Counted from the stretch's first letter, positions 45,301 through 56,569 are shown. The stretch: 64,000 bases of DNA from Cochliopodium minus (GCA_024220525.1 JAMYWO010000022.1:160367-224366); one strand, 5' to 3'. Numbers and translations: made by a program. The notes: generated by a model from the letters alone, not told the origin.

Positions 45301-45377
45301 ATCATAGATGAGTGGATTGATCTCCCAAAAAATCTTTTCAAATACGATGGAATGGATTTTTTCTTCACTTTTTAATA
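45301..45377 (+). other. orphan coding-like fragment after the N
   Basis: Immediately after the N, a plus-strand frame reads IIDEWIDLPKNLFKYDGMDF and ends at TAA. Composition is protein-like and less AT-biased than the flanks, so it may be the last exon of a gene whose remainder is lost at the join. It is too short to assign. The rest of the interval to 45671 holds nothing recognisable. Confidence 0.35.
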
Positions 45378-45671
45378 TAAATGTGTTTTAAAAAAAAAAA
45401 AAATTGGTTTGTTTCAAAATTTCATTTTCTTTTAAATTTATTATGGTAAAAAAAACCTCTTCTCCTCATTAAAAATCAATGAAACATCCGGAAAATTAAA
45501 AAAATTATATATAATTATAATATAAATATTTTATTTTTCATTCTTCCAAAAATATAATTAAGCAATCCTTTTTTTCCTCAATTAATTTGCTCTATCCAAT
45601 AAAAATAGAATATATCTGCTTTATTTATCTTATCTCTGATTATAATCATTAAATATCTCTCAAATTAATAT

Positions 45672-46394
45672 ATGCAGGAAAAGGCGAACAAGAATTTTTT
45701 TGTAAAAAATGAGGATGGGAAAGAGATGTATTCAATAATTGATTCAATAAATGAGAAGATGTTGTGTGGATGTTCGAATATTTTTATCAATCCCAAATCA
45801 TGTATGATCTGTATGAAATCATATTGCAAGGAATGTCATAAAGGAGAAAGTAATTGTCCTGAATGCAAAGGAGAAATAGATGAAAACAAAAGAATGGATC
45901 AACTGATAGGAAAATTAAAAGTGAAATGTCAAGTATGCAAAGAAGAAATGTTCGTGATGGATCTCGATAAACACGCCAAAAATGAAGAAGAACATATATT
46001 TGGATGTGAGGGATGTGGGATGAAAGAAAAAAAAAATTTATTGGAGATTCATCAACAAGATTGCTCTTCTTTTCTTTTCAAGCAAAATTTGAGATCAACT
46101 GTGAACTTGAATAAATTTAAAGACGAGAACAAGAAGATGGAGAACACCATTATTGAGAACAACAAAAAAAACACAGAGTTGTTCGAAGAGATGAATCAAC
46201 AGCTCATAGAATTGACCAAAGTGATCAACGTGAGCGATGAGCAAAATATAGTGTTGAAAAACGAGATTGAATCTTTGAAAAATTTTAATACGAGATATGA
46301 AGATGAAGAGTTGAGAAAAAAAGAAAGGAAAAGAAAAAAAGTCACAAGTAAATTGAAAATTTTTTTTTGTGAGAATTTAATCTGCCCCATATAA
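45672..46394 (+). CDS. RING/TRAF-type zinc finger protein with coiled coil
   Basis: One exon of 240 residues. A degenerate RING occupies residues 32-65 (CMICMKSYCKEC, CPECKGEI). A TRAF-type or similar zinc region follows (VKCQVCKEEM, CEGCGMKEKK, then His/Cys), and residues 135-215 form a coiled coil. TRAF-like proteins oligomerise through the coil and can act as ubiquitin ligases. There is no MATH domain. The last 25 residues are basic then hydrophobic, and the frame may end prematurely or continue through an unseen intron. Confidence 0.72.
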   Translation: MQEKANKNFFVKNEDGKEMYSIIDSINEKMLCGCSNIFINPKSCMICMKSYCKECHKGESNCPECKGEIDENKRMDQLIGKLKVKCQVCKEEMFVMDLDKHAKNEEEHIFGCEGCGMKEKKNLLEIHQQDCSSFLFKQNLRSTVNLNKFKDENKKMENTIIENNKKNTELFEEMNQQLIELTKVINVSDEQNIVLKNEIESLKNFNTRYEDEELRKKERKRKKVTSKLKIFFCENLICPI

Positions 46395-46646
46395 TTTGGA
46401 TCAATTCATATCTCATCATAAGATACTATATAAATGATTAATGAGATGTAAATTTCATATTATCATTTGTATATGTTGATTAATATTGATCCTATTATCA
46501 ATCATTTTTACTAACAAATTATCATATTTCATTTGTGATATTTTTATAAAAAAAAATCTTGAATTATTCGAAAATTCTTATCATCAAATATTTGGTTTAT
46601 CATTTAAAGTATAATGCTAAATGGTGATTACTTTGTATAATAATTG

Positions 46647-46745
46647 AAATTGAAATCACTTTATCTTTATAATGCATTCAAATTGATTTTACAAAAAAAA
46701 AAATTTGGGTGCGCTCATTATGCCACAGAATAATATATCTTTCTT
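46647..46745 (+). repeat. 5' cassette copy 1 (upstream of the Sel1 gene)
   Basis: About 100 nt shared with 49489-49585 and 60178-60271. The order is CACTTTATCTT, an ATTCAAAT-TGATTTTACA box, a run of A, a GGTGxxGCTCATTATGCC start region, then codons for MPQNNISFLE. Here the ATG is intact at 46720 and opens the Sel1 gene. Confidence 0.8.
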
Positions 46746-47574
46746 AGAAAGGGCAATAAAAAGCTACAAATTATTTTATGGGATACAACGCACTGTCAAT
46801 GAAGAAAAGGCAAAGAAAATATGCTTGAAATGCAGCGAACTAGGGAATAAACTTGCAGAGGGAATGAAATACTTCTATGGATGGGAAGTAAAACAAGATT
46901 TTGACAAATCTTTCGAAATATTCTCTCAAGTAGTTGAGAAAGACAAGCTTTTTGAGAACGAAGAAACTGTTTTTTGTTTGAATTTCATTGGGTTTCAGTA
47001 CCAAAAAGGATTTGGAATTGAAAAGAACATTCAAAAAGCAATCGAGTGTTACAACAAATGTGTTGAGCAGAACCACACTTCTTCAATGAATAACCTTGCG
47101 CTCATTTATGAAAACGGGATCGAAGGAATAAAGAAGGACATTAAAAAGGCAATTCAATATTACAAGACGGCCGTCAAATTGGAAGATTCCTACGCAATGA
47201 GCAATCTTGCCCTTGTCTATGAAAATGGTTTGAAAGGAGAGGTCAAAAAAGACATACAGAAAACTGTCCAACTTTACGAAAGAGCTATCAAATTGAACCA
47301 CTCCTCCGCAATGAACAACCTTGCTATCATTTATCAAAATGGGATTGAGGGAGAAGTCCGGAAAGATATTCCGAAAGCCATCCAACTTTTTGAAAGGGCT
47401 GTTGAACTCAACAATTCTTCCGCCATGGTCAATCTCGCTTTTATGTATGAGAACGGAGAGGATGAGCTCGAGAAAGACATAAATAAGGCCCTCCAACTTT
47501 ACAAGAGATCCTCTGATTTGGGACACAAAGATTCTAGAGAAAAATATGAACAACTCATTTTGTTTAAAAAATAA
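46720..47574 (+). CDS. Sel1-like repeat protein
   Basis: One exon of 284 residues. After a non-repetitive N terminus, six to seven Sel1-type TPR units of about 36-38 residues follow, each with the pattern A-x-x-N-L-A-x-x-Y-x-x-G (SSMNNLALIYENGIEG, YAMSNLALVYENGLKG, SAMNNLAIIYQNGIEG). Sel1 proteins serve as adaptors, for example in ER-associated degradation or cell-wall signalling, but this one has no signal peptide or membrane span. The last repeats are highly alike, implying recent internal duplication. The first ten codons and the promoter come from the shared cassette. Confidence 0.85.
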   Translation: MPQNNISFLERAIKSYKLFYGIQRTVNEEKAKKICLKCSELGNKLAEGMKYFYGWEVKQDFDKSFEIFSQVVEKDKLFENEETVFCLNFIGFQYQKGFGIEKNIQKAIECYNKCVEQNHTSSMNNLALIYENGIEGIKKDIKKAIQYYKTAVKLEDSYAMSNLALVYENGLKGEVKKDIQKTVQLYERAIKLNHSSAMNNLAIIYQNGIEGEVRKDIPKAIQLFERAVELNNSSAMVNLAFMYENGEDELEKDINKALQLYKRSSDLGHKDSREKYEQLILFKK

Positions 47575-47781
47575 AATTTTTTGATTTTTTTTTTTTTTTT
47601 TTTAATTGGCTGAGCGAAAGTGAACGATGAACAATATGAAATCCAAAACCAATCAAAATATTAAAAGGAAAATTGAAAAATAAAGTTGACGCAATAGACT
47701 AATGAAAACGCTGTTAAAGAACTAATTTACGCTTTGACATTCATAAGTAAATCAATGATATACTTTTAAATTTGTGTTTAA

Positions 47782-49340
47782 TCAACAAAAATGAATTCCA
47801 GAACCTTGACCAGAAGATTTTAACAAACTAGACAAAAAAGATGCATAGGTGGCATTTCCTGTGACAGCACCAAGGCCTGCAGGGTTGATCCTCTTGGTGT
47901 TAACCACAAAACCATTAGGTCCCTCCACATCGATATCAATGATGTGAGCATTCAAACTTTTGTCTGCAATAAGAGATCCAATTGTTTTGTCAAATCCTAT
48001 TTTTGAAAAATAAAAATAAATTATTATTTAATTAATTGAATTATTTATAAATAAAACTTAAATTTACTATTTTATTAATATTTAAAAAAAAAAATTATTT
48101 TGAACTTTATTGATTATAGTTACCTAATGTGTGTCCTGCGATAGCACCACATGCCATGGTGTTGGTGTTGTTGGGAGCCAAGGGACACAAAACACGAACA
48201 GGCCCCTCATAAATGACACAAGGTTTGGTGTCCTCGCTTTTGATGTAATTGTCCAATGTTTCTTTGAGTCCTCCCTCCAACTTTAATGAAGAGGGATGCT
48301 TTGCCATTGTGATTTTTAATCCTATTTATGTTTATAAAAGATAAATCTTGTTTAAATGCATCTTTTCAGAAGGTTTTGGTTGTCAAAGATCAAAAGACTT
48401 TGATTATTTAAAGTCTTTTTGATATACTTTGATTTGAAAACAACATTAACATCTAAAACTGATGCTTTCTTTTGGGATTTCTCTGGAGTTTAAAATTCTT
48501 TGTTAGGATATTCTATTTATTTCAATGTTTTCTTTGTTATAATTAGAAGAATCAAATAAGGATTAATGTTCATGTTGGTTGTTTTTTTACATGAAGATTA
48601 TAATAATTTGGTTAATTTTTATCAAAATTTGTTTATTAATTTATAACAGTGTATTTTGATAATATTGATCATTCTTAGATTTAGATCAATTTTCATAAAG
48701 ATTCTTTTATTCTTTATTGATGAGATATAAGTCTGATTTGGTGATTCATTAATTGTAAACGATATTCCTTCTCTATATGAAAAATATAACTATTCTAGGT
48801 AATATTGATCGAAAATAAATCAAACAAATGATTATATAGGGTGATATGATGTTCAATTATGATGAAATGCGATATAAATTTAATATCAAAGAAAATTTTA
48901 CCCTTTAAATCTCCTCTATCAGACATCTTCTGGATATCTTGAGCACCCCACAAAGCACCAGCAGGGATATATACACCGAATTTGGATTTCTTTGCAGAAT
49001 TTCTCAAGATCTGTTCAATCTTTTCATTGGCGAAGATGGTGGGAGATCCAATCATGAAATCAGCACTCATAATGAATCTTTCACCATATTGTTCAGTGAT
49101 CAAAGGATGGGCAACCTCAATAATCAGATCTGCATTTTTCTGTTCGAATAAATCCAAATTCTCCAAGTGACTATCCTTGGGCAACAAGGGATCTTCTACC
49201 AATCTTTCGTAGGTTCTGTTCCATACAAAGGCCAATTCGAAATTCTTGGAGATATTTTCATCATTGATAATAGCCTTAGCGAGATATTGCCCTAAGCTTC
49301 CATAACCAACAATCCCTACTCTTCTTTTTGGATTATTCAT
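47782..49340 (-). CDS. ASPDH: aspartate dehydrogenase domain-containing protein
   Basis: Exons 48902..49340, 48124..48321 and 47782..47996 (phase 1 twice) give 283 residues, the same as the human protein. An N-terminal NAD(P) Rossmann fold starts with VGIVGYGSLGQYLAKAI. The catalytic-side motifs are VAHPLI, PAGALWGAQDIQKM and EGPVRVLCPLAPNNTNTMA, ending PAGLGAVTGNATYASF and GIHFC. Family members oxidise L-aspartate to iminoaspartate or are of unclear activity in animals. The first intron is long (580 nt) and hides the link between exons 1 and 2. The join DLKGLKITMAKHP matches the family. Confidence 0.94.
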
Positions 49341-49488
49341 TTTTTTTTTAAGAGAAAAAATAAAATAAAATGGAAGAAAGAGTTCTAAAGATCAAAGAGA
49401 AATTTTTAATTGAATATAATTATAAACAAGGTAAAAAGATATATTCTAAACTTTAATCTATTCAAAATTATATTTTTAGTCTGTAAAT

Positions 49489-49585
49489 TATTCACTTTAT
49501 CTTTATAATGCATTCAAATGATTTTACAAAAAAAAATTTTGGGGATGCTCATTATGCCCCAGAATAACATATCTTTATTAGAAAG
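49489..49585 (+). repeat. 5' cassette copy 2 (ankyrin gene first exon)
   Basis: A second copy of the shared promoter-plus-start unit, about 85-90% alike by eye to copy 1. Its ATG at 49554 and codons MPQNNISLLE form the predicted first exon of the ankyrin gene. The downstream intron also resembles 31017-31060. Confidence 0.8.
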
Positions 49586-51224
49586 TAAAATATTTTACAA
49601 TTTTGATGTGATTCTTAGTTTTTACTATTTGCTCGATAAAGTTTATATAAAAAATTTCATATGAAAAAAAGAGGATTTTAATTGGGGAGATTTTGATCTA
49701 TTATTGATTGATGAGGTTGAAATATTGAAAGAAAAGATAGAAAAAAAAGGATTCAATCCCCTATTAATGAATAAAAAGGGAGAAACACCATTCCATTACT
49801 GTGTGATGTTCAACAAAAATATGGAATTATTGAAATATTTGGTAGAAGAAGTGAAATGTGATGTAAACCTCAAAACAAAAGAAGAAGAAACAATTCTCCA
49901 CCTTGCTTGTTTGGGAAATGAAAACGTTGAAATAATTAAATATTTGATAGAAGAAGTGAAATGTGATGTTAATCTCAAAACAAAAGAAGAAGAAACAATT
50001 CTCCAACTTGCGTGTATGAAAAATCCAAATATTGAAATAATTAAATATCTGGTAGAAGAGGTGAAATGTGATGTTAATCTCATCAACAAACAAAATGAAT
50101 CTATTCTTCTTATTGCTTGTCTTAACTATGAAAATGTGGATATCGTGAAATATTTGATAGAAGAAGTGAAATGTGATGTTAATGTAAAAAATAATAATGG
50201 AGAAACAATTTTATACACTGCATGTTGGAGTAATAAAAATTTGGGTTTAATTAAATATTTGATAGAAGAGGTGAAATGTGATGTTAATGTAAAAAATAAT
50301 AATGGAGAAACAATTCTACACAGTGCTTGCATGGGAAATGAAAACGTTGAAATAATTAAATATTTGATAGAAGAGGTGAAATGTGATGTTAATGTCAAAA
50401 AGAATGATGGGGAAACAATTTTATACACTGCATGTTGGAGTAATAAAAATTTGGAAATAATTAAATATTTGATAGAGGAGGTGAAATGTGATGTTAATGT
50501 CAGAAATGATCATGATGATTTCTGTTTTGAAACTTCTTGTTGGAACAACAAAAATTTGGAAATAATAAAATATTTATTTGAAAAAGTAAATTATGAAGGG
50601 TTTCATTTCATTACTAATCAAAAATTTAGTGATTCAGAACAGTATACTTTGAATGAGACTCATATATTACACATTTTCAAATGCAATGATAATTTTGAGA
50701 TTGCAAAATATTTACTTGAAAATATGGAATGTAACATTGATGCAAAAGATGAATGGAAAAATTCTCTTCTCCATTATCGACTTTGTAATCCAAATTTTGA
50801 TTTAAAGGATCTCAAATATTTGTTGAAAAAGAAATGTGACATTAAATACAAAAACTCTAATGGTGATACTCCTCTTCATTATTATTTTAGGACCAATTCG
50901 TGCTCGGGAGTTAATGTTGAGAAAATAAAAACTCTTCTCATTATTTCTCTTTGTCATGGGTTTGATCTGAATTCTCAAAACAAAAAAGGGAAAACAATTT
51001 TAGATCTTCTTTCTTTTAGTGAAGAATTACTAAATACTTTTGAAAACAAAAAATTTTGGACAACAATTGATCACAAGCACTTTCCAAAACAAATTCAAGA
51101 AATCATCTTTCATTTTTTGGTTTGTTACAAAGTAAAGTTCTCTAAAATATTTTCATTCAAAATATCAAAATATGTTTTCTTTGAAATCTTTAATTATTTA
51201 TTTTTGTCCACTCTCTCCCTCTAA
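49554..51224 (+). CDS. ankyrin repeat protein
   Basis: Exons 49554..49584 and 49672..51224 (phase 1) give 527 residues. There is no ATG in the main frame upstream of the repeats; splicing from the cassette supplies MPQNNISLLEK and then DFNWGDFDLLL. About nine ankyrin repeats follow. Those at residues 65-270 are nearly identical (IIKYLIEEVKCDVN, GETILHSACMGNENVE), showing recent tandem duplication, whereas the last three have diverged. The C-terminal 80 residues (KFWTTIDHKHFPKQIQEII) resemble the tail of the RCC1 gene product in spacing of Trp/His/Phe-Pro. Partner unknown. Confidence 0.85.
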
Positions 51225-51402
51225 TTTTATTTTTCATTAAAACTTGATTTTTCGGTTTGTCCAATATATTTCTTTTCTCAAAAATTAAGATGTTTCTGAT
51301 CAAATTAAAAAACAAAGAAAAATTAATAAAGATTTCATTAAAAAAGATAATGGGCTTGTTTTTAATAAAAAAACAAAAATTAAATTTTTTCTCTTTTTTT
51401 TT

Positions 51403-52429
51403 TTAAATAAACTCAACAGAAAACATAACTCCCATAAACTGAGGATCAAATAAAAAAACAAAAGAAGCATGTTTGTCAGGGAGCTTCCTGAAAATCTTGC
51501 AGCCCCCATTCAACAAAAACACAAAAGAAGAATTAATAAAGTCAATCTTGATAGTGACTTCATCACTAACATTCAATAATCCCCATCCTGTATTGTTTTG
51601 ATTTCCATTACCTTCCCCATAACCATAGATGCTCGCATCGAAAAAGTCAAAAAAGATTCCTTTTGTGTTATTGTGTTTAAGGATTTTTTTTTGAATGAAG
51701 TGTTTTTCTATGATGCCGAAGCCAAAGGAATTTTTTTTGTTGTTGGCTAAGATCTTCACTTTGAAGCCCCTTACTCCAAAGTTGGGTATTTCGTTCGTGT
51801 AAATGTACTTTGAAATGTCTCCAAAAAAAAATTTTTTTCACTTAAAATATCTGGGAATAAATTAAATTCATTTTTTTCATTTTTAATTTTTATTTTTAAT
51901 TTGAATTTTAATTTTAATTTTAATTTTTAATTTTAATTTTAATTTTAATTTTAATATTAATTTTAATTTTAATTTTAATTTTACCTCTGAATTGGATGAT
52001 ATTTTTATTTCCCCTCTTTATCAATTTGTGGCAAGTTTTCATCAAGGGATCCAATTTGATACTATGTTTAATGAATAAATAATGAAGATTCAAATGCTGA
52101 TCAAATTCACTGAGCTTTGAACTATTCACCAATTTGATGCATTCCAAATCATCTATCTCACCATATAATCGGATGATATTGGTCCTCCAAAGGATTCTAG
52201 AATAGAGGGATTTCTTATTGAGTACCAGATTGAAAAAATATCTGTCCAAAGAAGAAATAGTCACGAGATTTTGGAAGGATAAATACAAAAGAATTTTATT
52301 GAGGATCATTTTGGGCAGCTTCTCCAAGGGATTGGAGGGATGGATTTCAATGAAGAAATTATCCAAATTGAAAGTTGTATTTGGAAGATCATCATAGGAT
52401 GAACGTTTATGGGAATCTGCAATGTTCAT
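51403..52429 (-). CDS. F-box protein with SPRY-like C-terminal domain
   Basis: Exons 51985..52429 and 51403..51818 (phase 1) give 286 residues. The F-box lies at about residues 36-70 (LEKLPKMILNKILLYLSFQN). The C-terminal half has the pattern of a SPRY/B30.2 domain: GFGIIEKHF, GEGNGNQNNTGWGLLN, then VTIKIDF, FLLNGGCKIFRKLPD and FLFDPQFMGVMF. Compare FBXO45, an SCF adaptor combining the same modules. The intron is a nearly pure TTTTAA array. Confidence 0.75.
51890..51983. repeat. TTTTAA hexamer array inside an intron
   Basis: About fifteen imperfect copies of TTTTAA fill most of the F-box-SPRY intron. The long Lys-Ile frame seen on the minus strand is just this array read as codons. Confidence 0.85.
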
Positions 52430-52817
52430 TTTTTTTTTTTTTTGATAAAAGATATGAGCAATTTAGAAGATCTGATAACGTATTGTTTTCTTTCCAAATG
52501 TTTAATACCCAATTCCATGGTGGATATGGATTTCTTTCTCATATTTTATTTCTATCTTTTAATATGTTTTTATTTTTTTGATTTTATATATTTTTGTCAT
52601 TTTGAAAAATGTTTCTTTCCAAAAATCTATTTGACAAATTTTTCCCATTTCTAAAATGTAGTCAGGAGACAAATAAACAATCTGATTCTAGTTTGGTTCT
52701 TGTGAGAGAAATTAGAAAAAAATGAAAAAGGACTTTGAAAATAAAAAGATTTAATTTAATATTCCAATTAATTCAAAGAAAAAAAAAAAAAAAAGAAATT
52801 TTTTGATCAACAAATTA
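52430..52817. other. intergenic DNA
   Basis: No gene supported. The two overlapping plus-strand frames here are Phe/Leu-rich and T-run driven. It lies between the start of the F-box gene and the 3' end of the AAA gene. Confidence 0.45.
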
Positions 52818-53309
52818 TCACAAAGTGGTCCCGAACTTCTTCTCCCAACTAATGTATCCCTCCAACTCTTCGACAGCAACGGTACTCTTGACTTGCTTCA
52901 AAGCCTTCTCGAAATCTTGGTACATCATGGGTCTCACGTTCTCCTTGGAGACATTCAAAATGTCAGTGACGTCTCTGAAAGGATACATGGCAGCTTCTTT
53001 AGTAACAGCAGTGATATCACTCCCTTAGATAGAAAATAAAATAAAATAATAAAAAAATTAAATAAAAAAAAAAAAAATGAAAATTTTTTAAAAAAAATAA
53101 AAAATTTAAAAACTAAAAATATGACAAAAAATTTTAATAAAATTTTTTTTTTTTACCACTGTACCCGTCTGTCTTTTCGACAATTTTGGTGAGATCTTCT
53201 TCGGAAATGTCGTGCTCTTGCCCCCTCAGCAGATTATTCAACAAAGCCCTGCGTGAAACAGGGTCGGGAAGAGGGATATACAACCTCTTGGTTAAACGTC
53301 TTCTAGCAG
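52818..53309 (-). CDS. 3' part of a meiotic-clade AAA ATPase (fidgetin/spastin/katanin type)
   Basis: Only two exons are visible, 53157..53309 and 52818..53023 (phase 1). They encode ARRRLTKRLYIPLPDP (sensor 2/arginine-finger side), TDGYSGSDITAVTKEAA and the C-terminal VRPMMYQDFEKALKQVK ... YISWEKKFG, which defines the meiotic clade including VPS4 relatives. The Walker A and B exons should lie above 53310 on this strand, but that DNA is T-rich repeats followed by an unrelated plus-strand ankyrin exon. The gene is therefore truncated in this assembly. Such ATPases sever microtubules or disassemble complexes. Confidence 0.85.
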
Positions 53310-53329
53310 CTACAATAAAAAAATAAATT

Positions 53330-53850
53330 CTTTTTCATTTTTTTTTTTTTTTTCATTTTTATTTTTAAAAAAATTTTCTTATTATTTTTTTTTAATCACG
53401 ATAAATTTTTTTTCTTATTTTTAAAAAAAAACAATTTTTATTTTTTTATTTTTATTTTTGTTTTTATTATAATTTATTTTTATTTTATTTTTAAATTTTA
53501 TATTTTATTTTTAAATTTTGTTCATTTTTTATTCTTTATTTTTTTATATTTTTTAGTTTTATTTTATTTTATTTTTTATTTATTTTTTATTTTTTCTTAT
53601 TATTTTTATTTTTATTTTTATTATTCATTTATTTTTTATTATTTATTATTTATTTATTCAAAATTTTATTTATTTTTTTATTTTTTTTATTTTATTTTAC
53701 TTTATATTTTTTATTTTTTTATTTTCTTACTTTCATTTTTTTATTTTTTATTTATTTTATTTTTTTATTTTTCATTTTTTTTTATTTTTTATTTTTTATT
53801 TTTTATTTTTTATTTTTTATTTTTTATTTTTTATTCATTTTTGTATTTTT
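53330..53850. repeat. T-rich simple repeat (TTTTTAT-type)
   Basis: About 520 nt of almost pure T and A, ending in several perfect 7-nt units. It sits exactly where the AAA gene loses its upstream exons. Confidence 0.85.
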
Positions 53851-53855
53851 GAAAG

Positions 53856-54006
53856 TACCTACTAGAGGAGGGGTCGGACCCTAACATCAAAAACCAGCAT
53901 GGAAAAACTCCTTTGTGCGTCGCAGTGGTAAACAAAACAGTGGACATCCCCATCCTTCGTTCCCTCATCGAGCACAAAGCCGACCCCAATGAGTCCACCA
54001 AGTACG
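53856..54006 (+). other. orphan ankyrin exon
   Basis: Fifty codons plus one base, bounded by AG before and GTAAAA after, encode two ankyrin-type units (LLEEGSDPNIKNQHGKTPL and LIEHKADPNESTKY). Base composition is like real exons. No partner exons are visible on the plus strand within the window, and it is embedded between genes on the opposite strand. It is a displaced exon from another gene or a relic. Confidence 0.7.
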
Positions 54007-54035
54007 GTAAAAAAAATTTGATAAAAATAAAAAAT

Positions 54036-54134
54036 AAAAAAATTCAAAGATAAAAATAAAAAATAAAAATAAAAAAATAAAAAATAAAAAATAAAAAATA
54101 AAAAATAAAAAATAAAAAATAAAAAATAAAAAAT
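54036..54134. repeat. AAAAAAT 7-nt tandem array before N
   Basis: At least ten near-perfect units end at the single N at 54135. This is a likely artificial contig join. Confidence 0.85.
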
Positions 54135-54370
54135 NCTTATCTTTTGGAGAAATCAAGACTGGTATTTCAAACTTTAAATGAAAGGTAAATCAAAAAAAAT
54201 TTTTTAAAATAAAAAATTTGTTAAAATAAAAAATAAAAAATTTTTAAAAAAAAAAAATGAATTAACAATGAATAAAAAAAAATTTTCAAAGAAAATAATT
54301 TGTAATAAAAAAAAAAAAATGTAAAAAAAAAAAATTTATTTGTAAAGATTGGGTAATAATAATAAAACGA

Positions 54371-55745
54371 TTACGATTGAGTGAGTTGGCATTGTTTAGG
54401 ACTGTCGCTGACTCTTGCAAAAATACGGAGATAAAAGTCCATTTGCAAAGACAACAAAGGCTCCACGTATTTGCCGTAGGTGTTGGCTTTTTGCTGTAGT
54501 TGGTAAAGGACTATTCTCAATGCACATTCATGACAATTTTTACCTAACAAAAAAAATATTAAATGAATTCAATTAAATTGATAAATTAACTTAAAAAATT
54601 AAAAAATTTTAAAAGAAAAAAAAAAAAAAATATAAAAAATGAACAAATAATAATAAAAAAATGAAAAAATAAAAAAAATAAAAAATAAAAAATAAAAAAT
54701 ATTAAAAAATATTCTTAAATTTATTTTCTGTATGTACCTTTCAACGCAACAGAACCATATTTTCTGTAGCAGGCTTCTTGGTTGTTTCCGCACAAGACGA
54801 GAAGATCAGTAGCAGTCACACACAACAAACCTCCGTTTTTTATTGCTTGAACAGCACTGTCTTTAAAACAAAAAAATAAAAATAAAAATAAAAATAAAAA
54901 TAAAAATAATAAAATAAAATAAAATAAAAAATAAAAAAAACAAAGAATTAATTTTAAAAATAAATAAAAAATAAAAGTGAACCTGAAAAAATGGAAGGAG
55001 ATCCATACGGATCGAGGTCGATGATATCAAAAGAGTTTTTGTTTCTGTGTTGATACATCAGCTCTATCGCATCGCTGTGGTTTGCCTTGATGATGTTCTC
55101 GAGCTTGTTGTACCTTATGTTTCTTTGGATGGACTGGTATGCAGTTTCGTCCATGTCATTCGCAACAATCGATTTTAATCCTTTATAAAAGATGGAGTTT
55201 TAATTAAAATAGTATCAAATTAAAAGAAATAAGGAATTGAATGATATGTTTTCAATGGTTTGATATTATTGATCAAAAAAAATTAATATCCTTATTTCCA
55301 AGATATTTCCCAATAATTTTATAAAAATGAATTATGCTTGATATGCTATTTGATCATTGATCGTTATTTTCAGAGAAATTCATTTACCCTTTATTTCATT
55401 TGCATATCTCACACTTCTCAATCCTGTGGCAGATAATGCTTCCAAAATGGTGAATCCTTCGCTTATGCTCTTCTTAAATTTCGGCTTATCTTCTTGCTTG
55501 ATGAGATTGATATAAGTTTGTATAGCTGCTACAGAGATATCTCTATTTGTTTCTTGTACTGGATTATAGAATACACTGTTCTCAATATCCTTGGGGAACA
55601 AAATCTTTGCAGTGTTTTCTGTCAATTCATTCCATTCCTCATTCTCGAAAGGGACGATAGGTGTTTCGATTTTGATAATCTCTTTCTTGTCTTGTTTTTG
55701 ATTCTTTCCTTTATTATTATCCTTTTTCTGGGTTTCTTCCTTCAT
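54371..55745 (-). CDS. TRM1: tRNA (guanine26-N2)-dimethyltransferase TRM1, apparently shortened
   Basis: Exons 55388..55745, 54983..55180, 54738..54860 and 54371..54543 (phase 1 throughout) give 283 residues; family members exceed about 370. TRM1 methylates G26 of tRNAs. The SAM fold is clear: [35 protein letters not shown], the catalytic [27 protein letters not shown] and [12 protein letters not shown]. Exon 4 continues in register through [16 protein letters not shown], then ends at a stop after about twelve unaligned residues. The zinc-binding and C-terminal lobes are missing. They may lie beyond the suspect join at 54135, or the gene is truncated. Confidence 0.88.
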
Positions 55746-55885
55746 TTTTTTTTTTTTATCGATTTTGAAATGCTATCACCATATATATCAATGCATCTCA
55801 ATGATTTAATTGAATTGCTTTTTCATAAAGTTCAATTGCTTTCAAAATATTTTTTTCAACAGTTTAAAGACTATAAAAAAAAAAA

Positions 55886-56482
55886 ATGGAGAGCTTAAAT
55901 CTTTCGATAGGCTATGAATTGATCAATATCAAAAAGATCCATGAAGAATGGGAAAGCTTGAACAAACGTAGCATCAACATCTTGGAATCATTATCGGAAC
56001 AATTTCCCCACTTCATCGCCAACAAATCAATCCCCTCCAATTCCCTCGACTCCTTCACCAACATCCAAACCAATCTCACCAAGATGGAAAATATCTTTTT
56101 CAAAATGAAATCTATGATGGCCACGCTATGTATCATGAAAGAAAATGTGCAGAACACATTTTCAGATAATGAAAAGATAGATCTGGATGAATCATATAGA
56201 TTATGTATGACCAGAGGCAAATTCGATTGTCAAGTGAGCCAATCTGATAAAATCGATTTTTTAAGCACCTTCCATGAGTTGTATTCCTCCGAATTGGAGT
56301 ATAAACAGTTCCTATTCCAGAATTTCGATTTGGAGAAGATTATGAACACCAAATTGAAGGAGACATCTGATTATAATCTCATCAATATCAAGTGGAAAAC
56401 GAGGATTTTTATGAGGGAGGATTTGATCTTTGAGATTTTCAAAAAGATCGAGACATCCAAGCAATTGGATGACATGAATTGA
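55886..56482 (+). CDS. helical protein, possibly AIRIM/C1orf109-like
   Basis: One exon of 198 residues, mostly amphipathic helix. It starts with a Glu/Lys/Ile-rich helix, and a middle coil FFKMKSMMATLCIMKENVQ. Toward the end the segment ELYSSELEYKQFLFQNFDLE followed by NIKWKT resembles, in layout, the conserved C-terminal part of C1orf109/AIRIM, a 60S maturation factor. This is a weak memory-based match, not a secure assignment. The gene is divergent from TRM1 across 140 nt. Confidence 0.6.
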   Translation: MESLNLSIGYELINIKKIHEEWESLNKRSINILESLSEQFPHFIANKSIPSNSLDSFTNIQTNLTKMENIFFKMKSMMATLCIMKENVQNTFSDNEKIDLDESYRLCMTRGKFDCQVSQSDKIDFLSTFHELYSSELEYKQFLFQNFDLEKIMNTKLKETSDYNLINIKWKTRIFMREDLIFEIFKKIETSKQLDDMN

Positions 56483-56569
56483 AAAATATTGGAATCTGTC
56501 GAGAAGATTATCTCACTATGAAAGAATACATCCATTTATTTATTTTGTACTATAAAAAATTAAAAAAAA

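Noticed and set aside
47997-48123. Independent small gene at 48107-48307 apart from the 48.8-49.3 kb dehydrogenase
   Set aside because: Splice phases and family alignment place both, plus 47782-47996, in one aspartate dehydrogenase gene.
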